Below are positions 1 through 9,230 of a DNA stretch of 64,000 nucleotides, one piece after another. Position numbers and translations under genes: made by a program. The notes beneath the pieces were generated by a model. The model made no database searches, had not been told where the DNA came from, and was given only the letters and a program-made list of their open reading frames with translations. Each line of letters begins with the position of its first letter. Position 1 is the stretch's first letter. The stretch lies in contig NZ_BMCM01000005.1 of NCBI RefSeq assembly GCF_014635185.1, positions 186,001-250,000 on the forward strand, given 5' to 3'. The stretch is from Microbacterium murale (GTDB lineage: Bacteria; Actinomycetota; Actinomycetes; Actinomycetales; Microbacteriaceae).

Positions 1-586
1 GGTCATCGCATCGATCATTCCCGGTGTGGCGCTCTTCCGCGGTCTTGCACCGCACAGCACTCCTGAGGACCCCACAGCCGGTGACCCCGTCGTGCTGCTG
101 AAGCAGACCATGTGGGCAGAGGGACAGCGTCTCGTGCGCGACCCTGACGGCACGCCGATCCGCGCGGCAGACGTCACCCTCGGCTCCGCCTTCCATGTGA
201 TCCCTGAGGATCTCGCGGAGCTGAGCCACCACGACGGCTACCTCGAGGAGAAGGCCAAGGCGATCGTGCTGATGATGCGCCTCCGCCCCGAGCAGCTCAT
301 CGAAGCGGAAGACCGCAAGGACTGGTCGTACGACGGCATCGTCGCGTACTCCAAGGTCTGCACGCACGTCGGCTGCCCCGTCGCCCTGTACGAGCAGCAG
401 ACGCACCACCTGCTGTGCCCGTGCCACCAGTCGCAGTTCGACGTGACCGACCACGCGAAGGTCATCTTCGGCCCGGCCGCCCGTCCACTGCCTCAGCTGC
501 CGATCACCGTCGACGATGAGGGCTACCTCGTCGCACGCAGCGATTTCACCGAGCCTGTCGGCCCGAGCTTCTGGGAGCGCCATTGA
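1..586 (+). CDS. qcrA: Rieske iron-sulfur subunit of the cytochrome bc1 complex, 5'-truncated
   Basis: The reading frame is open from base 2, so the gene begins before the window; only about 195 residues are visible. The first residues are hydrophobic and look like the end of a membrane helix. The 2Fe-2S ligands are present as CTHVGC and, about 14 residues on, CPCH, the standard Rieske pair of Cys-His motifs. In actinobacteria QcrA passes electrons from menaquinol, via the QcrB quinone site, to the dihaem cytochrome QcrC in the bcc-aa3 supercomplex. The stop overlaps the qcrB start, as expected for a qcrCAB operon. The missing 5' part should carry the extra membrane helices typical of actinobacterial QcrA. 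Confidence 0.96.
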   Translation, partial: VIASIIPGVALFRGLAPHSTPEDPTAGDPVVLLKQTMWAEGQRLVRDPDGTPIRAADVTLGSAFHVIPEDLAELSHHDGYLEEKAKAIVLMMRLRPEQLIEAEDRKDWSYDGIVAYSKVCTHVGCPVALYEQQTHHLLCPCHQSQFDVTDHAKVIFGPAARPLPQLPITVDDEGYLVARSDFTEPVGPSFWERH

Positions 587-2433
587 GTACCGCAACGCTG
601 TCCAAAGAGGACAAGGACACCAAGGCGCCCCTCGGCGGCCGATTCGTCGGTGGAGCGGCGAACTACATCGACGAGCGCACCAGCCTCTCGGGCTTCGTCA
701 AGGAGCTCGGTCGCAAGATCTTCCCCGACCACTGGTCGTTCATGCTCGGCGAGATCGCGCTGTGGAGCTTCGTCGTCGTCTTCATCTCCGGCTCGTTCCT
801 GACGTTCTTCTTCCAGGCGTCGATGGTCGAGACGCACTACACCGGCGCCTACGCCCCCATGCGCGGCATCGAGATGTCCGCGGCACTCGAATCGACGCTG
901 CACATCTCGTTCGACCTGCGCGGTGGTCTGCTGGTCCGCCAGATCCACCACTGGGCAGCTCTCGTGTTCGTCGCCGGCATCGGCATCCACATGCTGCGCA
1001 TCTTCTTCACCGGCGCGTTCCGCAAGCCGCGTGAGCTGAACTGGGTCATCGGCTTCGTGCTGTTCATCCTGGCGCTGGCCGAGGGCTTCACCGGCTACTC
1101 GCTGCCTGACGACCTGCTCTCGGGCAACGGCCTGCGCATCATCGACGGCATGGTCAAGGGACTCCCCCTGATCGGCACGTGGACTTCGTTCCTGATCTTC
1201 GGTGGAGAGTTCCCCGGTACCGACATCGTCGGTCGCCTGTACTCGCTGCACATCCTGCTGCTTCCGATGCTGGTCATCGCCCTCATCGTCGTGCACCTGA
1301 TGCTGATGGTGATCAACAAGCACACCCAGTTCGCCGGCCCCGGTCGCACGAACGACAACGTCGTCGGCTACCCGATGATGCCGGTGTACATGTCGAAGAT
1401 GGGCGGCTACCTGTTCATCGTCTTCGGCTCGATCGTGCTGATAGCGACGTTCTTCCAGATCAACCCGATCTGGGCGTACGGACCATACGACCCGTCCCCG
1501 GTTTCGGCCGGTACCCAGCCGGACTGGTACATCGGATTCGCGGACGGCGCGCTGCGGCTCGCGCCATCGAACTGGGACCTCGTTTTCCTCGACCGCACCT
1601 GGTCGTTCGGAATCATCGTTCCCGTGCTCGTCCTCGGCCTGTTCATCGTCGCCGTCGCGATCTATCCCTTCCTCGAGGCGTGGATCACCGGAGACAAGCG
1701 TGAGCACCACATCGCGCAGCGTCCCCGCAACGCCGCCACGCGCACCGCGATCGGCGCCGCCGGCGTCATCTTCTACGCGGTCCTGTGGGCGGCAGCATCC
1801 TCCGACCTCATCGCGACGCACTTCATGCTCACGATGGAGGGCGTGATCCACACGCTTCAGGCGCTGCTGTTCCTCGGCCCGATCCTCGGTTACTTCATCA
1901 CCAAGCGCATCTGCATCGCGCTTCAGAAGAAGGACCGCGAGATCGTGCTGCACGGCTACGAGTCCGGTCGCATCGTCCGCCTTCCCGGCGGCGAGTACAT
2001 CGAGGTGCACCAGCCCGTCGACACCTACGACCGCTGGAAGCTCATCGACGTCGACGGCTACGAGCCTCTGGTGGTGCGCCCGAACGACAAGGGCCGCATC
2101 CCGTGGACCGAGAACCTGCGCTCCTCCATCTCGCGCTGGTTCTTCGAGGACCGTCTCGCGCCGCTCACACACGCCGAGGTCGCGGCCGCTGATGCGCACC
2201 AGCATCACGTCACGACTCACATGGACGAGACTGAGGCTGCGGAGATCCAGGGCGCTCACGAACGTGCCGGCGTCCCGGACGCACCGCTGAGTCCTCCCGT
2301 CGAGACGCACATCGACGAGACCGCCAACACGCCGAGCTCTGTGATCGCCACCGAACCGGTGAAGAAGCCCAAGAAGGGTTCTGCGAACGGCGAGGTCGAG
2401 ACGCCAGAGAAGAAGTCGGAGGACGGCGAGTAA
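583..2433 (+). CDS. qcrB: Cytochrome b subunit of the bc1 complex
   Basis: A 616-residue polytopic membrane protein. It starts with TTG overlapping the qcrA stop (TTGA), which implies translational coupling. Paired haem-b ligands are visible in the second helix (QIHHWAA and GIHMLR) and in the fourth (SLHILLLP and VVHLML). After eight or so hydrophobic segments there is a long charged cytoplasmic tail rich in His, Glu and Lys (about residues 500-616), longer than in proteobacterial cytochrome b and usual in actinobacteria. It forms the quinol oxidation and reduction sites of complex III. The function is secure; the tail's role is not evident from sequence. Confidence 0.97.
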   Translation: MSTATLSKEDKDTKAPLGGRFVGGAANYIDERTSLSGFVKELGRKIFPDHWSFMLGEIALWSFVVVFISGSFLTFFFQASMVETHYTGAYAPMRGIEMSAALESTLHISFDLRGGLLVRQIHHWAALVFVAGIGIHMLRIFFTGAFRKPRELNWVIGFVLFILALAEGFTGYSLPDDLLSGNGLRIIDGMVKGLPLIGTWTSFLIFGGEFPGTDIVGRLYSLHILLLPMLVIALIVVHLMLMVINKHTQFAGPGRTNDNVVGYPMMPVYMSKMGGYLFIVFGSIVLIATFFQINPIWAYGPYDPSPVSAGTQPDWYIGFADGALRLAPSNWDLVFLDRTWSFGIIVPVLVLGLFIVAVAIYPFLEAWITGDKREHHIAQRPRNAATRTAIGAAGVIFYAVLWAAASSDLIATHFMLTMEGVIHTLQALLFLGPILGYFITKRICIALQKKDREIVLHGYESGRIVRLPGGEYIEVHQPVDTYDRWKLIDVDGYEPLVVRPNDKGRIPWTENLRSSISRWFFEDRLAPLTHAEVAAADAHQHHVTTHMDETEAAEIQGAHERAGVPDAPLSPPVETHIDETANTPSSVIATEPVKKPKKGSANGEVETPEKKSEDGE

Positions 2434-2448
2434 CACCGCCGCTCCCCT

Positions 2449-2490
2449 GGCCCTGCCCGCCGCTCTTCGGAGCGCGGTCAGGGCCTTCTT
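2449..2490 (+). terminator. Rho-independent terminator of the qcr operon
   Basis: Just after the qcrB stop, GGCCCTG (2449-2455) pairs with CAGGGCC (2479-2485). An inner CGCTC/GAGCG stem closes on a TTCG tetraloop, and a T-rich tail (TTCTT) follows. The position ends the qcrCAB transcript before the rhodanese gene. Confidence 0.75.
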
Positions 2491-2584
2491 CGTTCCGGCG
2501 CACGGCTTCTTCCGGTACAGGGATGATGGCGGGAATCGGATGCTGTGCGACAGACACAACGCGATGCCTCTGCGGCGAGATCTC

Positions 2585-2596
2585 TAAGCTGGAGGC
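2585..2596 (+). promoter_or_regulatory. -10 box of a leaderless transcript for the rhodanese gene
   Basis: TAAGCT at 2585-2590 is followed by exactly six bases and then the ATG at 2597. With the usual -10 to start-site distance the transcript begins at or beside the start codon. A GGAGG lies only one base from the ATG, too close to work as a normal Shine-Dalgarno sequence. Confidence 0.5.
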
Positions 2597-3016
2597 ATGA
2601 TCGATCGCGCTGACCACTTCGCCGCCAAACTCGCATACGAGACGGACGCGAGCGACCTGTACGCACGCCAGAAGGCCGCTGATGGCGTCATGGTCATCGA
2701 TGTGCGCTCCGACGAGGCGTGGGCGCAGGGGCGCATCGCAGGCGCCGCGCACATGCACTACAGCGAGATCGCGACTCGTGCGCCCGTGGAGATTCCGGTC
2801 GGAACAGAGGTCGTCGTCTACTGCTGGAGCCCCGGATGCAACGCCGGCGCCAAGGGCGCGCTGGAGTTCGCGAAGCTCGGCTACACCGTTCGCGAACTGA
2901 TCGGCGGTTTCGAGTACTGGGTCCGCGAGGGATACCCGATCGAAGACGCCGACGGCGTGCATCGGCGCCCGGTCGATCCGCTCACGGGCGTCGCCCGAAT
3001 CCGCACGCGGGCCTGA
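2597..3016 (+). CDS. Rhodanese-like domain protein
   Basis: A 139-residue single-domain protein. It has the rhodanese core: VMVIDVRSDEAW early on, HMHYSEI, then the loop VVVYCWSPGCNAG, where the first Cys sits in the active-site position. It ends with a YTVRELIGGFEYW segment, the usual final helix and strand. Such proteins transfer sulfane sulfur or act as persulfide carriers; the physiological partner cannot be read here. It lies alone between the qcr terminator and a decayed region, with what looks like its own leaderless promoter. The loop carries an additional Cys (CWSPGC), a variation seen in some small rhodaneses. Confidence 0.88.
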   Translation: MIDRADHFAAKLAYETDASDLYARQKAADGVMVIDVRSDEAWAQGRIAGAAHMHYSEIATRAPVEIPVGTEVVVYCWSPGCNAGAKGALEFAKLGYTVRELIGGFEYWVREGYPIEDADGVHRRPVDPLTGVARIRTRA

Positions 3017-3089
3017 CTTATCCATAGGTCGCCCACGCGGCCCGACTGCACTCCCCTACCATCGAGCCGTCGCGGTCCGTGACGTCCCG

Positions 3090-3471
3090 ATGCGAAGGGG
3101 AACGAGCATACGAGCGCAGGTCCGCCTGACTGTGGCCATCACACTCGCCGCCGCGATGGAGTTATCGACGGGCTACGCGCCGCACGAGGACTGGACGACT
3201 CCGGTCGAGGCCGTGGAGCGTCGAAGCGCGACTGCTCAGCGCCCCGCTTCGCGCGGGAGACGTCGTGCTCGCCTACGTGGTCGGCTCGGAAGGCGCCGTG
3301 GAGATCGTCGCGTGGGACGCCGACGACGGACAGGAGTTGTGGCGACGGACGGCGCTGCCTGGCACAACACCACGCGGCGTCGCTCAAGTCGTCGCGGCCG
3401 GGCATGACCGCGACGAGACAGCTCTGATCACCACTCCGACGGGGCTGAGCGCCTACCGGCTCAGCAGATGA
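3090..3471 (+). pseudogene. Remnant of a PQQ-like beta-propeller membrane or exported protein
   Basis: No single intact frame spans the region. From ATG 3090 one frame encodes a basic start and a short hydrophobic stretch (RLTVAITLAAAM), like a membrane anchor, then loses coding character. From about 3220 another frame reads smoothly to the stop at 3471. It contains one clear propeller-blade repeat, with DADDGQELWRR followed by a strand ending in LSAYRL. The simplest reading is a gene that lost most of its propeller and acquired a frame change. A small intact 68-residue gene from GTG 3265 is the alternative. Confidence 0.4.
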
Positions 3472-3506
3472 TCGTCCTTGCAAGAGAATGATCGCCCCTG
3501 CAACGC

Positions 3507-3540
3507 TGAAGGCCCCTGGATCGAGATCCAGGGGCCTTCA
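3507..3540 (-). terminator. Perfect inverted repeat ending the cta operon
   Basis: Bases 3507-3522 and 3525-3540 are exact reverse complements (16 bp) separated by two bases, giving a hairpin with a tight loop around TCGAGA. It lies 13 bases past the ctaF stop on the minus strand. It is symmetric, so it could also stop any transcript arriving from the left. Confidence 0.8.
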
Positions 3541-3553
3541 GGACGACACGCGC

Positions 3554-3988
3554 TCAGCGAGCGAAGTGACCGCGGTAGTACTCGTACACCCAGCCGACGA
3601 TTGCGACGGCGAAGATGGCCACGCCGATCGGCAGCAGGAAGTGTCCGACGGCCATTCCGATCAGGAACACGGCAGCAGAAGCGGCCAGCACGATCGGCCA
3701 CCAGGACCAGGGGCTGAACTCGCCCAGCTCGGGGTCTCCGTCATCGATGTCGGCAGTCAGGATGTCTTCGGGCAGCTCGCCGCCCTGCGCCTTGTGCGTG
3801 CGTGCCAAGTACACCGCGATCATGGCGGACATGCAGGCGCCGAAGAGCAGCGCGACAGAACCGACCCACTCGACCTTGGCTGCACCGACCAGCTCGGGGT
3901 ACTCCAGGATGTGCCACACCGTGTACACGGCAGCGACCACGGAGAAGAAACCGGCGAGAATCCACCACAGGATGATGTTTGAACGCAT
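3554..3988 (-). CDS. ctaF: Cytochrome c oxidase subunit 4, actinobacterial type
   Basis: A 144-residue protein with four hydrophobic helices (about 5-25, 42-62, 98-118 and 118-137) and an acidic loop between helices two and three. This is the layout of actinobacterial CtaF, the small fourth subunit of the aa3 oxidase. It starts four bases downstream of the ctaD stop, and the preferred order ctaC-ctaD-ctaF supports the name. It is thought to stabilise the oxidase in the bcc-aa3 supercomplex; no catalytic residues are expected. It is the last gene of its operon, followed by a strong hairpin. Confidence 0.93.
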   Translation of the reverse strand: MRSNIILWWILAGFFSVVAAVYTVWHILEYPELVGAAKVEWVGSVALLFGACMSAMIAVYLARTHKAQGGELPEDILTADIDDGDPELGEFSPWSWWPIVLAASAAVFLIGMAVGHFLLPIGVAIFAVAIVGWVYEYYRGHFAR

Positions 3989-3991
3989 GGC

Positions 3992-5737
3992 TTACTTGGC
4001 CTCTCCGCTCGCACCGGCGACTGCGGGCTCCGGTGCGGCCACAGGGTGCTCCGCCGCTTCGGGGTGGTTCAGATCAAACGCGGGGCGCTCGCTGCGGATG
4101 CGCGGAATCGAGGTGAAGTTGTGTCGCGGCGGCGGGCAGCTGGTCGCCCACTCGAGCGATCCACCGTAGCCCCACGGGTCGTTGACCATGACCTTGGGCG
4201 CCTTGCGTGCCGTAATCCACACGTTCAGGAAGAACGGCAGCATCGAGGCGCCGAGGATGATCGCGCCGATCGTCGACACCTGGTTGCCCCAGGTCCAGCC
4301 GTCGGCCGCCGAGTAGTCAGCGTAGCGACGCACCATGCCGTCCACGCCGAGCCAGTGCTGGATGAGGAACGTCATGTGGAAGCCGACGAACAGCATCCAG
4401 AAGTGCACGTAGCCGAGGCGTTCATTCAGCATGCGCCCTGTCCACTTGGGCCACCAGAAGTAGAAGCCGGCGAACATCGCGAACACGACGGTACCGAAGA
4501 CGACGTAATGGAAGTGGGCGACGACGAAGTACGAGTCGCTGAGGTGGAAGTCCAGCGGCGGAGCCGCGAGGATCACGCCGGTCAGACCACCGAAGACGAA
4601 CGACACGAGGAAACCGAGCGCGAACACCATCGGCGTCTCGAAGGTCACCGACCCTCGCCAGAGCGTTCCGATCCAGTTGAAGATCTTCACACCGGTCGGC
4701 ACGGCGATGAGCATGGTCATCAACGCGAAGAACGGCAGCAGCACGGATCCGGTGACGTACATGTGGTGGGCCCACACAGCCACCGACAGAGCCGCGATCG
4801 CGATCGTCGCGTAGACAAGGGTCTTGTAGCCGAAGATCGGTTTACGGCTGAACACCGGGAAGACCTCAGAGACGATACCGAAGAACGGCAGCGCGATGAT
4901 GTACACCTCGGGGTGACCGAAGAACCAGAAAAGGTGCTGCCAGAGGAGCACACCGCCGTTCGCCGGATCGTAGATGTGCGCACCGAGGATGCGGTCGGCA
5001 GCTGCGGCGAAGATCGCTGCCGCGAGCACCGGGAACGCCATCAGGATAAGAAGGCTCGTGATCAACGTGTTCCAGCTGAAGATCGGCATACGCCACATCG
5101 TCATGCCGGGCGCACGCATCGTGATGATCGTGGTGATGAAGTTCACGGCTCCGAGGATGGTTCCGAAGCCGGACATGCCGAGCCCCACCATCCAGAGGTT
5201 TCCACCTGCACCAGGCGTGAACGTCGCACTCGCCAGAGGTTGATAGGCGAACCAGCCGAACGAGGCCGCACCCTGCGGGGTGAGGAAGCCGGCGACCGCG
5301 ATGATCGAGCCGAAGAGGAAGAGCCAGAACGCGAACGCGTTCAGACGGGGGAACGCCACATCGGGCGCGCCGAGCTGCAGCGGCAGCACCGCGTTCGCGA
5401 ACCCGGCGAACAGCGGCGTCGCGAACATGAGCAGCATGATCGTGCCGTGCATGGTGAACAGCTGGTTGTACTGCTCCTTGGTGGGAACGATCTGCATGCC
5501 AGGAGCGAACAGCTCAGCGCGGATGACGAGCGCCATCACTCCGCCGAGGAGGAAGAAGAGCACCGAGGCGATCAGGTACATGTACCCGATGGTCTTGTGG
5601 TCAGTGGACGTGATCCACTTGACGACGATGTTGCCCTTCTGCTCGACGCGCGAGGAGCTCATCAGAGCGGCCTGGCGTGCCGGAATGGCTGTGGGGCGAG
5701 CGCCAGCAGGCTGGCTCGGGGCCTCAGTAGTGGTCAT
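3992..5737 (-). CDS. ctaD: Cytochrome c oxidase subunit I, aa3 type
   Basis: Predicted product of 581 residues with twelve membrane helices. Metal-binding landmarks are in place: TMHGT (haem a ligand), WFFGHPEVY (CuB His and the cross-linked Tyr), a HH pair in VWAHHMYV, and VAHFHYV (haem a3 and haem a ligands). It reduces O2 to water and pumps protons. The ATG at 5737 was chosen because GGGAG lies just upstream and it is four bases beyond the ctaC stop. A longer frame exists but would run inside ctaC. The C-terminal 60 residues are a Pro/Ala/Glu-rich tail. Confidence 0.97.
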   Translation of the reverse strand: MTTTEAPSQPAGARPTAIPARQAALMSSSRVEQKGNIVVKWITSTDHKTIGYMYLIASVLFFLLGGVMALVIRAELFAPGMQIVPTKEQYNQLFTMHGTIMLLMFATPLFAGFANAVLPLQLGAPDVAFPRLNAFAFWLFLFGSIIAVAGFLTPQGAASFGWFAYQPLASATFTPGAGGNLWMVGLGMSGFGTILGAVNFITTIITMRAPGMTMWRMPIFSWNTLITSLLILMAFPVLAAAIFAAAADRILGAHIYDPANGGVLLWQHLFWFFGHPEVYIIALPFFGIVSEVFPVFSRKPIFGYKTLVYATIAIAALSVAVWAHHMYVTGSVLLPFFALMTMLIAVPTGVKIFNWIGTLWRGSVTFETPMVFALGFLVSFVFGGLTGVILAAPPLDFHLSDSYFVVAHFHYVVFGTVVFAMFAGFYFWWPKWTGRMLNERLGYVHFWMLFVGFHMTFLIQHWLGVDGMVRRYADYSAADGWTWGNQVSTIGAIILGASMLPFFLNVWITARKAPKVMVNDPWGYGGSLEWATSCPPPRHNFTSIPRIRSERPAFDLNHPEAAEHPVAAPEPAVAGASGEAK

Positions 5738-5741
5738 GAGG

Positions 5742-6656
5742 TTACTCTCCCTCTTCTTCAGAGTCCGTCTCGGACGTCGTACCTGTGGTGCCGGGGAGGT
5801 TGTTGAGACGGTCGTAGGCATCGGTGATGTCGCCCGTGTTCCCCTCCTCGCGAAGCGACTCGACGTATGCGTCGTACTCGTCCTGCTCGACGACCTTGAC
5901 GTTGAACAGCATCATCGAGTGGTACTCGCCACAGAGCTCAGCGCACTTGCCGGCGTATTCGCCGACGCGCGTCGGGATGAAGGACCAGGAGTTGTCCTTC
6001 CCGATGTACATGTCCTTCTTGTAGAGGAAGTCGATGATCCAGAACGAGTGGATGACGTCACGCGACTGAAGGCTGATGTGCACCTTCTGGTCAACCGGAA
6101 GCACCAGGGTCGGCAGCTTCTCGGTGTCGATGTTGCCTTCGGCGTCCGGCTGCGCCTGCACGCCCATGGTCCAGACGGCATCGGACAGATCGTCGTCTTC
6201 GCCGGCGTACATGAAGTCGAACGCCCACTGCTTGCCGATCGCGGTGATCTCGACGTCTGCGTCGTCGCCCCACTGCGTCTCGATCGAGGCCTGGTCCTTC
6301 ACCGTGAAGAAGAACATGCCCATGACGAGGATCAGCGGGATCACCGTGTAGAAGATCTCGATCGGCATGTTGTAGCGCATCTGCACCGGCAGGCCGGTCT
6401 GGCCCTTGCGGCGGCGGTACGCGACAGCGGCCCACCCCATGAGTGCCCAGGTGATCATGCCGACCGCGAGAAGGACGATCCAGGAGTTGACCCAGAGTCC
6501 TGCGACCCGGTCGGTCTGGTTCGTGGCGGCAGTGCCGTCTTCTACGAAGCCCGGGAGGAATCCGTGGAGTTCGGTGGGAGAGCATCCCGCCAGAGCCACG
6601 GCTGCCGCGATTCCCAGAGGAATGGCGGCCCAACGAAGGCGGCGTTTCGAGGGCAC
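5742..6656 (-). CDS. ctaC: Cytochrome c oxidase subunit II, CuA-bearing lipoprotein
   Basis: A 304-residue protein. The N-terminus has basic residues, a hydrophobic stretch and LAGC near residue 24, so it is probably a lipoprotein. Two membrane helices follow (about 55-77 and 105-125), then the cupredoxin domain. The CuA site is visible as HSFWI and [12 protein letters not shown]. It accepts electrons from the dihaem cytochrome QcrC and passes them to CtaD. The start is GTG with AAAGG seven bases upstream. The acidic, Ser/Thr/Glu-rich tail is unusual but poorly conserved in the family. First gene of ctaC-ctaD-ctaF. Confidence 0.96.
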   Translation of the reverse strand: MPSKRRLRWAAIPLGIAAAVALAGCSPTELHGFLPGFVEDGTAATNQTDRVAGLWVNSWIVLLAVGMITWALMGWAAVAYRRRKGQTGLPVQMRYNMPIEIFYTVIPLILVMGMFFFTVKDQASIETQWGDDADVEITAIGKQWAFDFMYAGEDDDLSDAVWTMGVQAQPDAEGNIDTEKLPTLVLPVDQKVHISLQSRDVIHSFWIIDFLYKKDMYIGKDNSWSFIPTRVGEYAGKCAELCGEYHSMMLFNVKVVEQDEYDAYVESLREEGNTGDITDAYDRLNNLPGTTGTTSETDSEEEGE

Positions 6657-6692
6657 GATGCACCTTTCAAGATGACGGACAAGGCACGTTCA

Positions 6693-6698
6693 AGTCTA
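6693..6698 (-). promoter_or_regulatory. Probable -10 box of the ctaCDF operon
   Basis: On the minus strand TAGACT occupies 6698-6693, predicting a start site near 6686 and a leader of about 30 bases before the ctaC GTG. The -10 matches the form seen elsewhere in the window. No good -35 is visible. Confidence 0.4.
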
Positions 6699-6752
6699 GG
6701 GCAACCTCACACCTGATTCATGCCAACCACGCAGGTCGGGCACGGCCGACTC

Positions 6753-7115
6753 TCAGTGGAAGCTGTCTCCGCAGGCGCAGCTTCCCGCTGCATTCGGGTT
6801 GTCGATGGTGAATCCCTGCTCGGAGATCGTGTCCTTGAAATCGATCGCCGCACCGTCGAGGTACGGGACGCTCATGTTGTCGACGATGACCTCGACACCG
6901 TCGAAATCAACGGTCTCGTCACCGTCGAGGTAGCGCTCGTCGAAGTAGAGCTGGTAGATCAGGCCGGAGCATCCGCCGGGCTGCACGGCGACACGCAGAC
7001 GCAGGTCGTCGCGCCCCTCCTGCTCGAGGAGGTTCTTCACCTTGGTCGCTGCCGCATCGGTCAGCGTGACGCCGTGTGCGGTCGAGGTCTCTGTGGTCAG
7101 TGTGGTGTCGCTCAT
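6753..7115 (-). CDS. erpA: Iron-sulfur cluster insertion protein, ErpA/HesB family
   Basis: A 120-residue A-type carrier. The three conserved cysteines are seen in PGGCSGL and the C-terminal GSCACGDSF, and the family core VTLTDAAATKVKNLL is near the N-terminus. It should hold a 2Fe-2S or 4Fe-4S cluster and hand it to apoproteins. The ATG at 7115 is preferred because AAGGAG lies six bases before it; an upstream GTG/ATG frame lacks this. Its position beside ctaC is usual in actinobacteria and fits cluster supply to respiratory enzymes. Confidence 0.94.
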   Translation of the reverse strand: MSDTTLTTETSTAHGVTLTDAAATKVKNLLEQEGRDDLRLRVAVQPGGCSGLIYQLYFDERYLDGDETVDFDGVEVIVDNMSVPYLDGAAIDFKDTISEQGFTIDNPNAAGSCACGDSFH

Positions 7116-7210
7116 GTCGCTCCTTGTGACAGGCCGCGCGTGCAGGCGGCGGTTCGTTCTGATTCTACCTTCGAGCACCCGGATGGGCGCTGATCAGGTC
7201 ATGAACGTGA

Positions 7211-8620
7211 TCAGCGGGTGATCTCGTTCATCCGGGTCAGCAGCAGCGCCTCGGTCGCGACGGCATGACGGAACGTGTCGAGGTGCAGCGACTCGTTGGG
7301 GCTGTGGGCACGTGCGTGCGGATCCTCCACTCCGGTGACGAGGATCTGCGCCGCAGGGAACTCCCGCACGAGGTCGGCGATGAACGGGATGGATCCTCCG
7401 ACCCCGAGATCGACCGGGTCGGCGCCGTAGCCGTCCGCCATCGCCTGACGCGCGAGGCTCACCGCCCACCCGCTGGTGTCGACGAGGAACCCGTCGCCGA
7501 GATCGACGTCCGAGAAGGTCAGCTCGGCGCCGAAGGGCACGTGGGCGCGCAGGTGCGCCTCGAGCGCCTCGTACGCGTCCTGACCCGACTGCCCCGGCGC
7601 GACGCGTGCGCTGATGACGACGGTCACCTCCGGAAGCAGCGTGTTGGATGCTGACGCCACACTGGTCGCATCGATACCGATGACGGTGATGGCGGGTTTG
7701 TTCCAGATCCGGCTCAGGACGGTGCCCCGCCCGATCGGCGAGGTGCCGGGAAGGAGCCCAGCCTCGTCCCGCAGCGTTTCCTCGGTGTAGTCGGGCGTCG
7801 GGGTGTCGGTCTCGGAGAGCCCATCGACGGCGACCGCCCCGTCTTCGTCCCAGAGTGTGGAGAGCAGACGGACCGTCGCCATCATGGCGTCGGGCACCGC
7901 TCCCCCGAACATGCCGGAGTGCGAGGCGTGATCGAGCGTGCGCACCTTCAGGGTGAAGCGTGCGTTCCCGCGCAGCGACACGGTGAGGCCGGGCGTCGTG
8001 GAGTCCCAGTTGCCGGAATCGGCGACCACGATCGCATCGGCACGAAGCGCTTCGGCGTTGTCGCTCAGGAACTGCGCGAACGAGCGCGAGCCGTATTCCT
8101 CCTCACCCTCGATGAACAACGAGACGCCGAGTTCGAGGTCGTCCCCGAGCACCTCGGCGACCGCACGCAGTGACGCGATGTGCGCCATGATGCCGGCCTT
8201 GTCATCGGCGGCGCCGCGGCCGTACAGCCGCCCGTCACGGACCGTCGGCTCGAATGGCGGCGTCTCCCACAGCTCGTCGGCGCCTGGAGGCTGCACGTCG
8301 TGGTGTGCGTAGAGCAGGATCGTCGGTTTGCCGTTGCGCGCGGCCCGCGTCGCGAGCACGGCGGGCTGACCGTGCTCGTCAGTGCCGGGGATCGCGGCAC
8401 GCAGCACCCTGACCTCGTCGAAGACGCCGGTGCCGGTCGCAAGCGATGCCACGCGCTCGGCGCTGCGCTCGAGCTGCGTCTGATCGAACGACGGCCAGGC
8501 GATGCCGGGGATCCGGACGAGGTCGCCAAGGTCGGACAGCGCGGAGGGGATACCGATGGCCACCGCTTCTGTGACTGCTGATTCGATCGCGGGGTCGACG
8601 TTCTGCGTCTGTGAAGTCAT
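7211..8620 (-). CDS. M20 family dipeptidase
   Basis: A 469-residue cytosolic metallopeptidase. Zinc-ligand motifs are readable: LLYAHHDVQPPG with the first metal His, GRGAADDKAG with the bridging Asp, and FIEGEEEYGS with the catalytic Glu followed by a ligand Glu. The lid/dimerisation domain follows (SLRGNARFTLKVRT onwards), and a final His is in VEDPHARAHSPNE. The family cleaves dipeptides or N-acyl amino acids; the substrate cannot be assigned. ATG 8620 is favoured because TAAGAT lies seven bases before it, implying a leaderless mRNA. Eight extra codons to GTG 8644 are possible. Confidence 0.9.
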   Translation of the reverse strand: MTSQTQNVDPAIESAVTEAVAIGIPSALSDLGDLVRIPGIAWPSFDQTQLERSAERVASLATGTGVFDEVRVLRAAIPGTDEHGQPAVLATRAARNGKPTILLYAHHDVQPPGADELWETPPFEPTVRDGRLYGRGAADDKAGIMAHIASLRAVAEVLGDDLELGVSLFIEGEEEYGSRSFAQFLSDNAEALRADAIVVADSGNWDSTTPGLTVSLRGNARFTLKVRTLDHASHSGMFGGAVPDAMMATVRLLSTLWDEDGAVAVDGLSETDTPTPDYTEETLRDEAGLLPGTSPIGRGTVLSRIWNKPAITVIGIDATSVASASNTLLPEVTVVISARVAPGQSGQDAYEALEAHLRAHVPFGAELTFSDVDLGDGFLVDTSGWAVSLARQAMADGYGADPVDLGVGGSIPFIADLVREFPAAQILVTGVEDPHARAHSPNESLHLDTFRHAVATEALLLTRMNEITR

Positions 8621-8666
8621 GCGAGTAATCTTAAGGCTGAACACCGATTTCTATCCGAGGAGCCTC

Positions 8667-9230
8667 GTGGCCACTTCCACCCCACCGACGAACGACGACG
8701 CGGCCGACACGCCCGTCGCCGGCAAGGGACGCCCGACGCCGAGCCGCGCCGAGCAGGAAGCCGCACGTCGACGACCGCTGGTGGCCGACACCAAGGAGGC
8801 CCGCGCCGCAGCGAAGCTGCAGATGCGGGAGCAGCGCGAGCGTGCGCAGGCCGGCATGGCCGCCGGTGAGGACAAGTACCTCCCGCCGCGCGACAAGGGC
8901 CCGCAGCGCCGTTGGGTGCGCGACTACGTCGACGCCGGCTGGCACCTCTCCGAATGGGTCATGGCACTGATGGTGGTCGTCATCCTGGTCTCGCTCATCC
9001 CCGACCCGACGTTCTCGTTCTTCGCGTTCATCGGCCTGTGGGCGTTCATCGTCATCGCCGTGATCGACATGGTGCTGCTCGGCATCCGCGTCAAGCGCAA
9101 GGTCGCCGCGAAGTTCGGCAAGGACCGCATGGAGAAGGGTCTCGGCTGGTACGCCGCGATGCGCGCGCTGCAGATGCGTTTCATGCGCCTTCCCAAGCCG
9201 CAGGTCAAGCGCGGCCAGTACCCCGCCTGA
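8667..9230 (+). CDS. DUF3043 family membrane protein
   Basis: A 187-residue protein. It begins with a charged soluble region containing GRPTPSRAEQEAARRRP, the recognisable DUF3043 signature, followed by a helical Arg/Lys/Glu-rich stretch. Two close transmembrane helices (about residues 98-136) and a basic C-terminal tail follow. The family is common in Microbacteriaceae and other actinobacteria and has no established function. The start is GTG with GAGGAG six bases upstream, and it is divergent from the dipeptidase. Its last 26 bases overlap the convergent end of pyrD. Confidence 0.9.
   Translation: MATSTPPTNDDAADTPVAGKGRPTPSRAEQEAARRRPLVADTKEARAAAKLQMREQRERAQAGMAAGEDKYLPPRDKGPQRRWVRDYVDAGWHLSEWVMALMVVVILVSLIPDPTFSFFAFIGLWAFIVIAVIDMVLLGIRVKRKVAAKFGKDRMEKGLGWYAAMRALQMRFMRLPKPQVKRGQYPA

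Larger units (their letters stand above)
3017..3553. other. Gap without an intact gene
   Basis: This 537-base stretch separates the rhodanese gene from ctaF. It contains the decayed propeller fragment described separately (3090-3471) and, at its right end, the perfect hairpin of the cta operon terminator (3507-3540). Bases 3017-3089 hold no convincing gene or promoter. Confidence 0.6.

Noticed and set aside
523-2559. Long minus-strand open frame opposite qcrB
   Set aside because: Arg/Asp/His-rich translation typical of the antisense of a high-GC gene. qcrB has all its haem ligands on the plus strand.
4046-5806. Long plus-strand open frame opposite ctaD
   Set aside because: Antisense shadow. 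ctaD carries the full set of metal ligands on the minus strand.
5738-5821. Upstream extension of ctaD
   Set aside because: It would lie inside ctaC. The ATG at 5737 has a good ribosome-binding site and the natural N-terminus.
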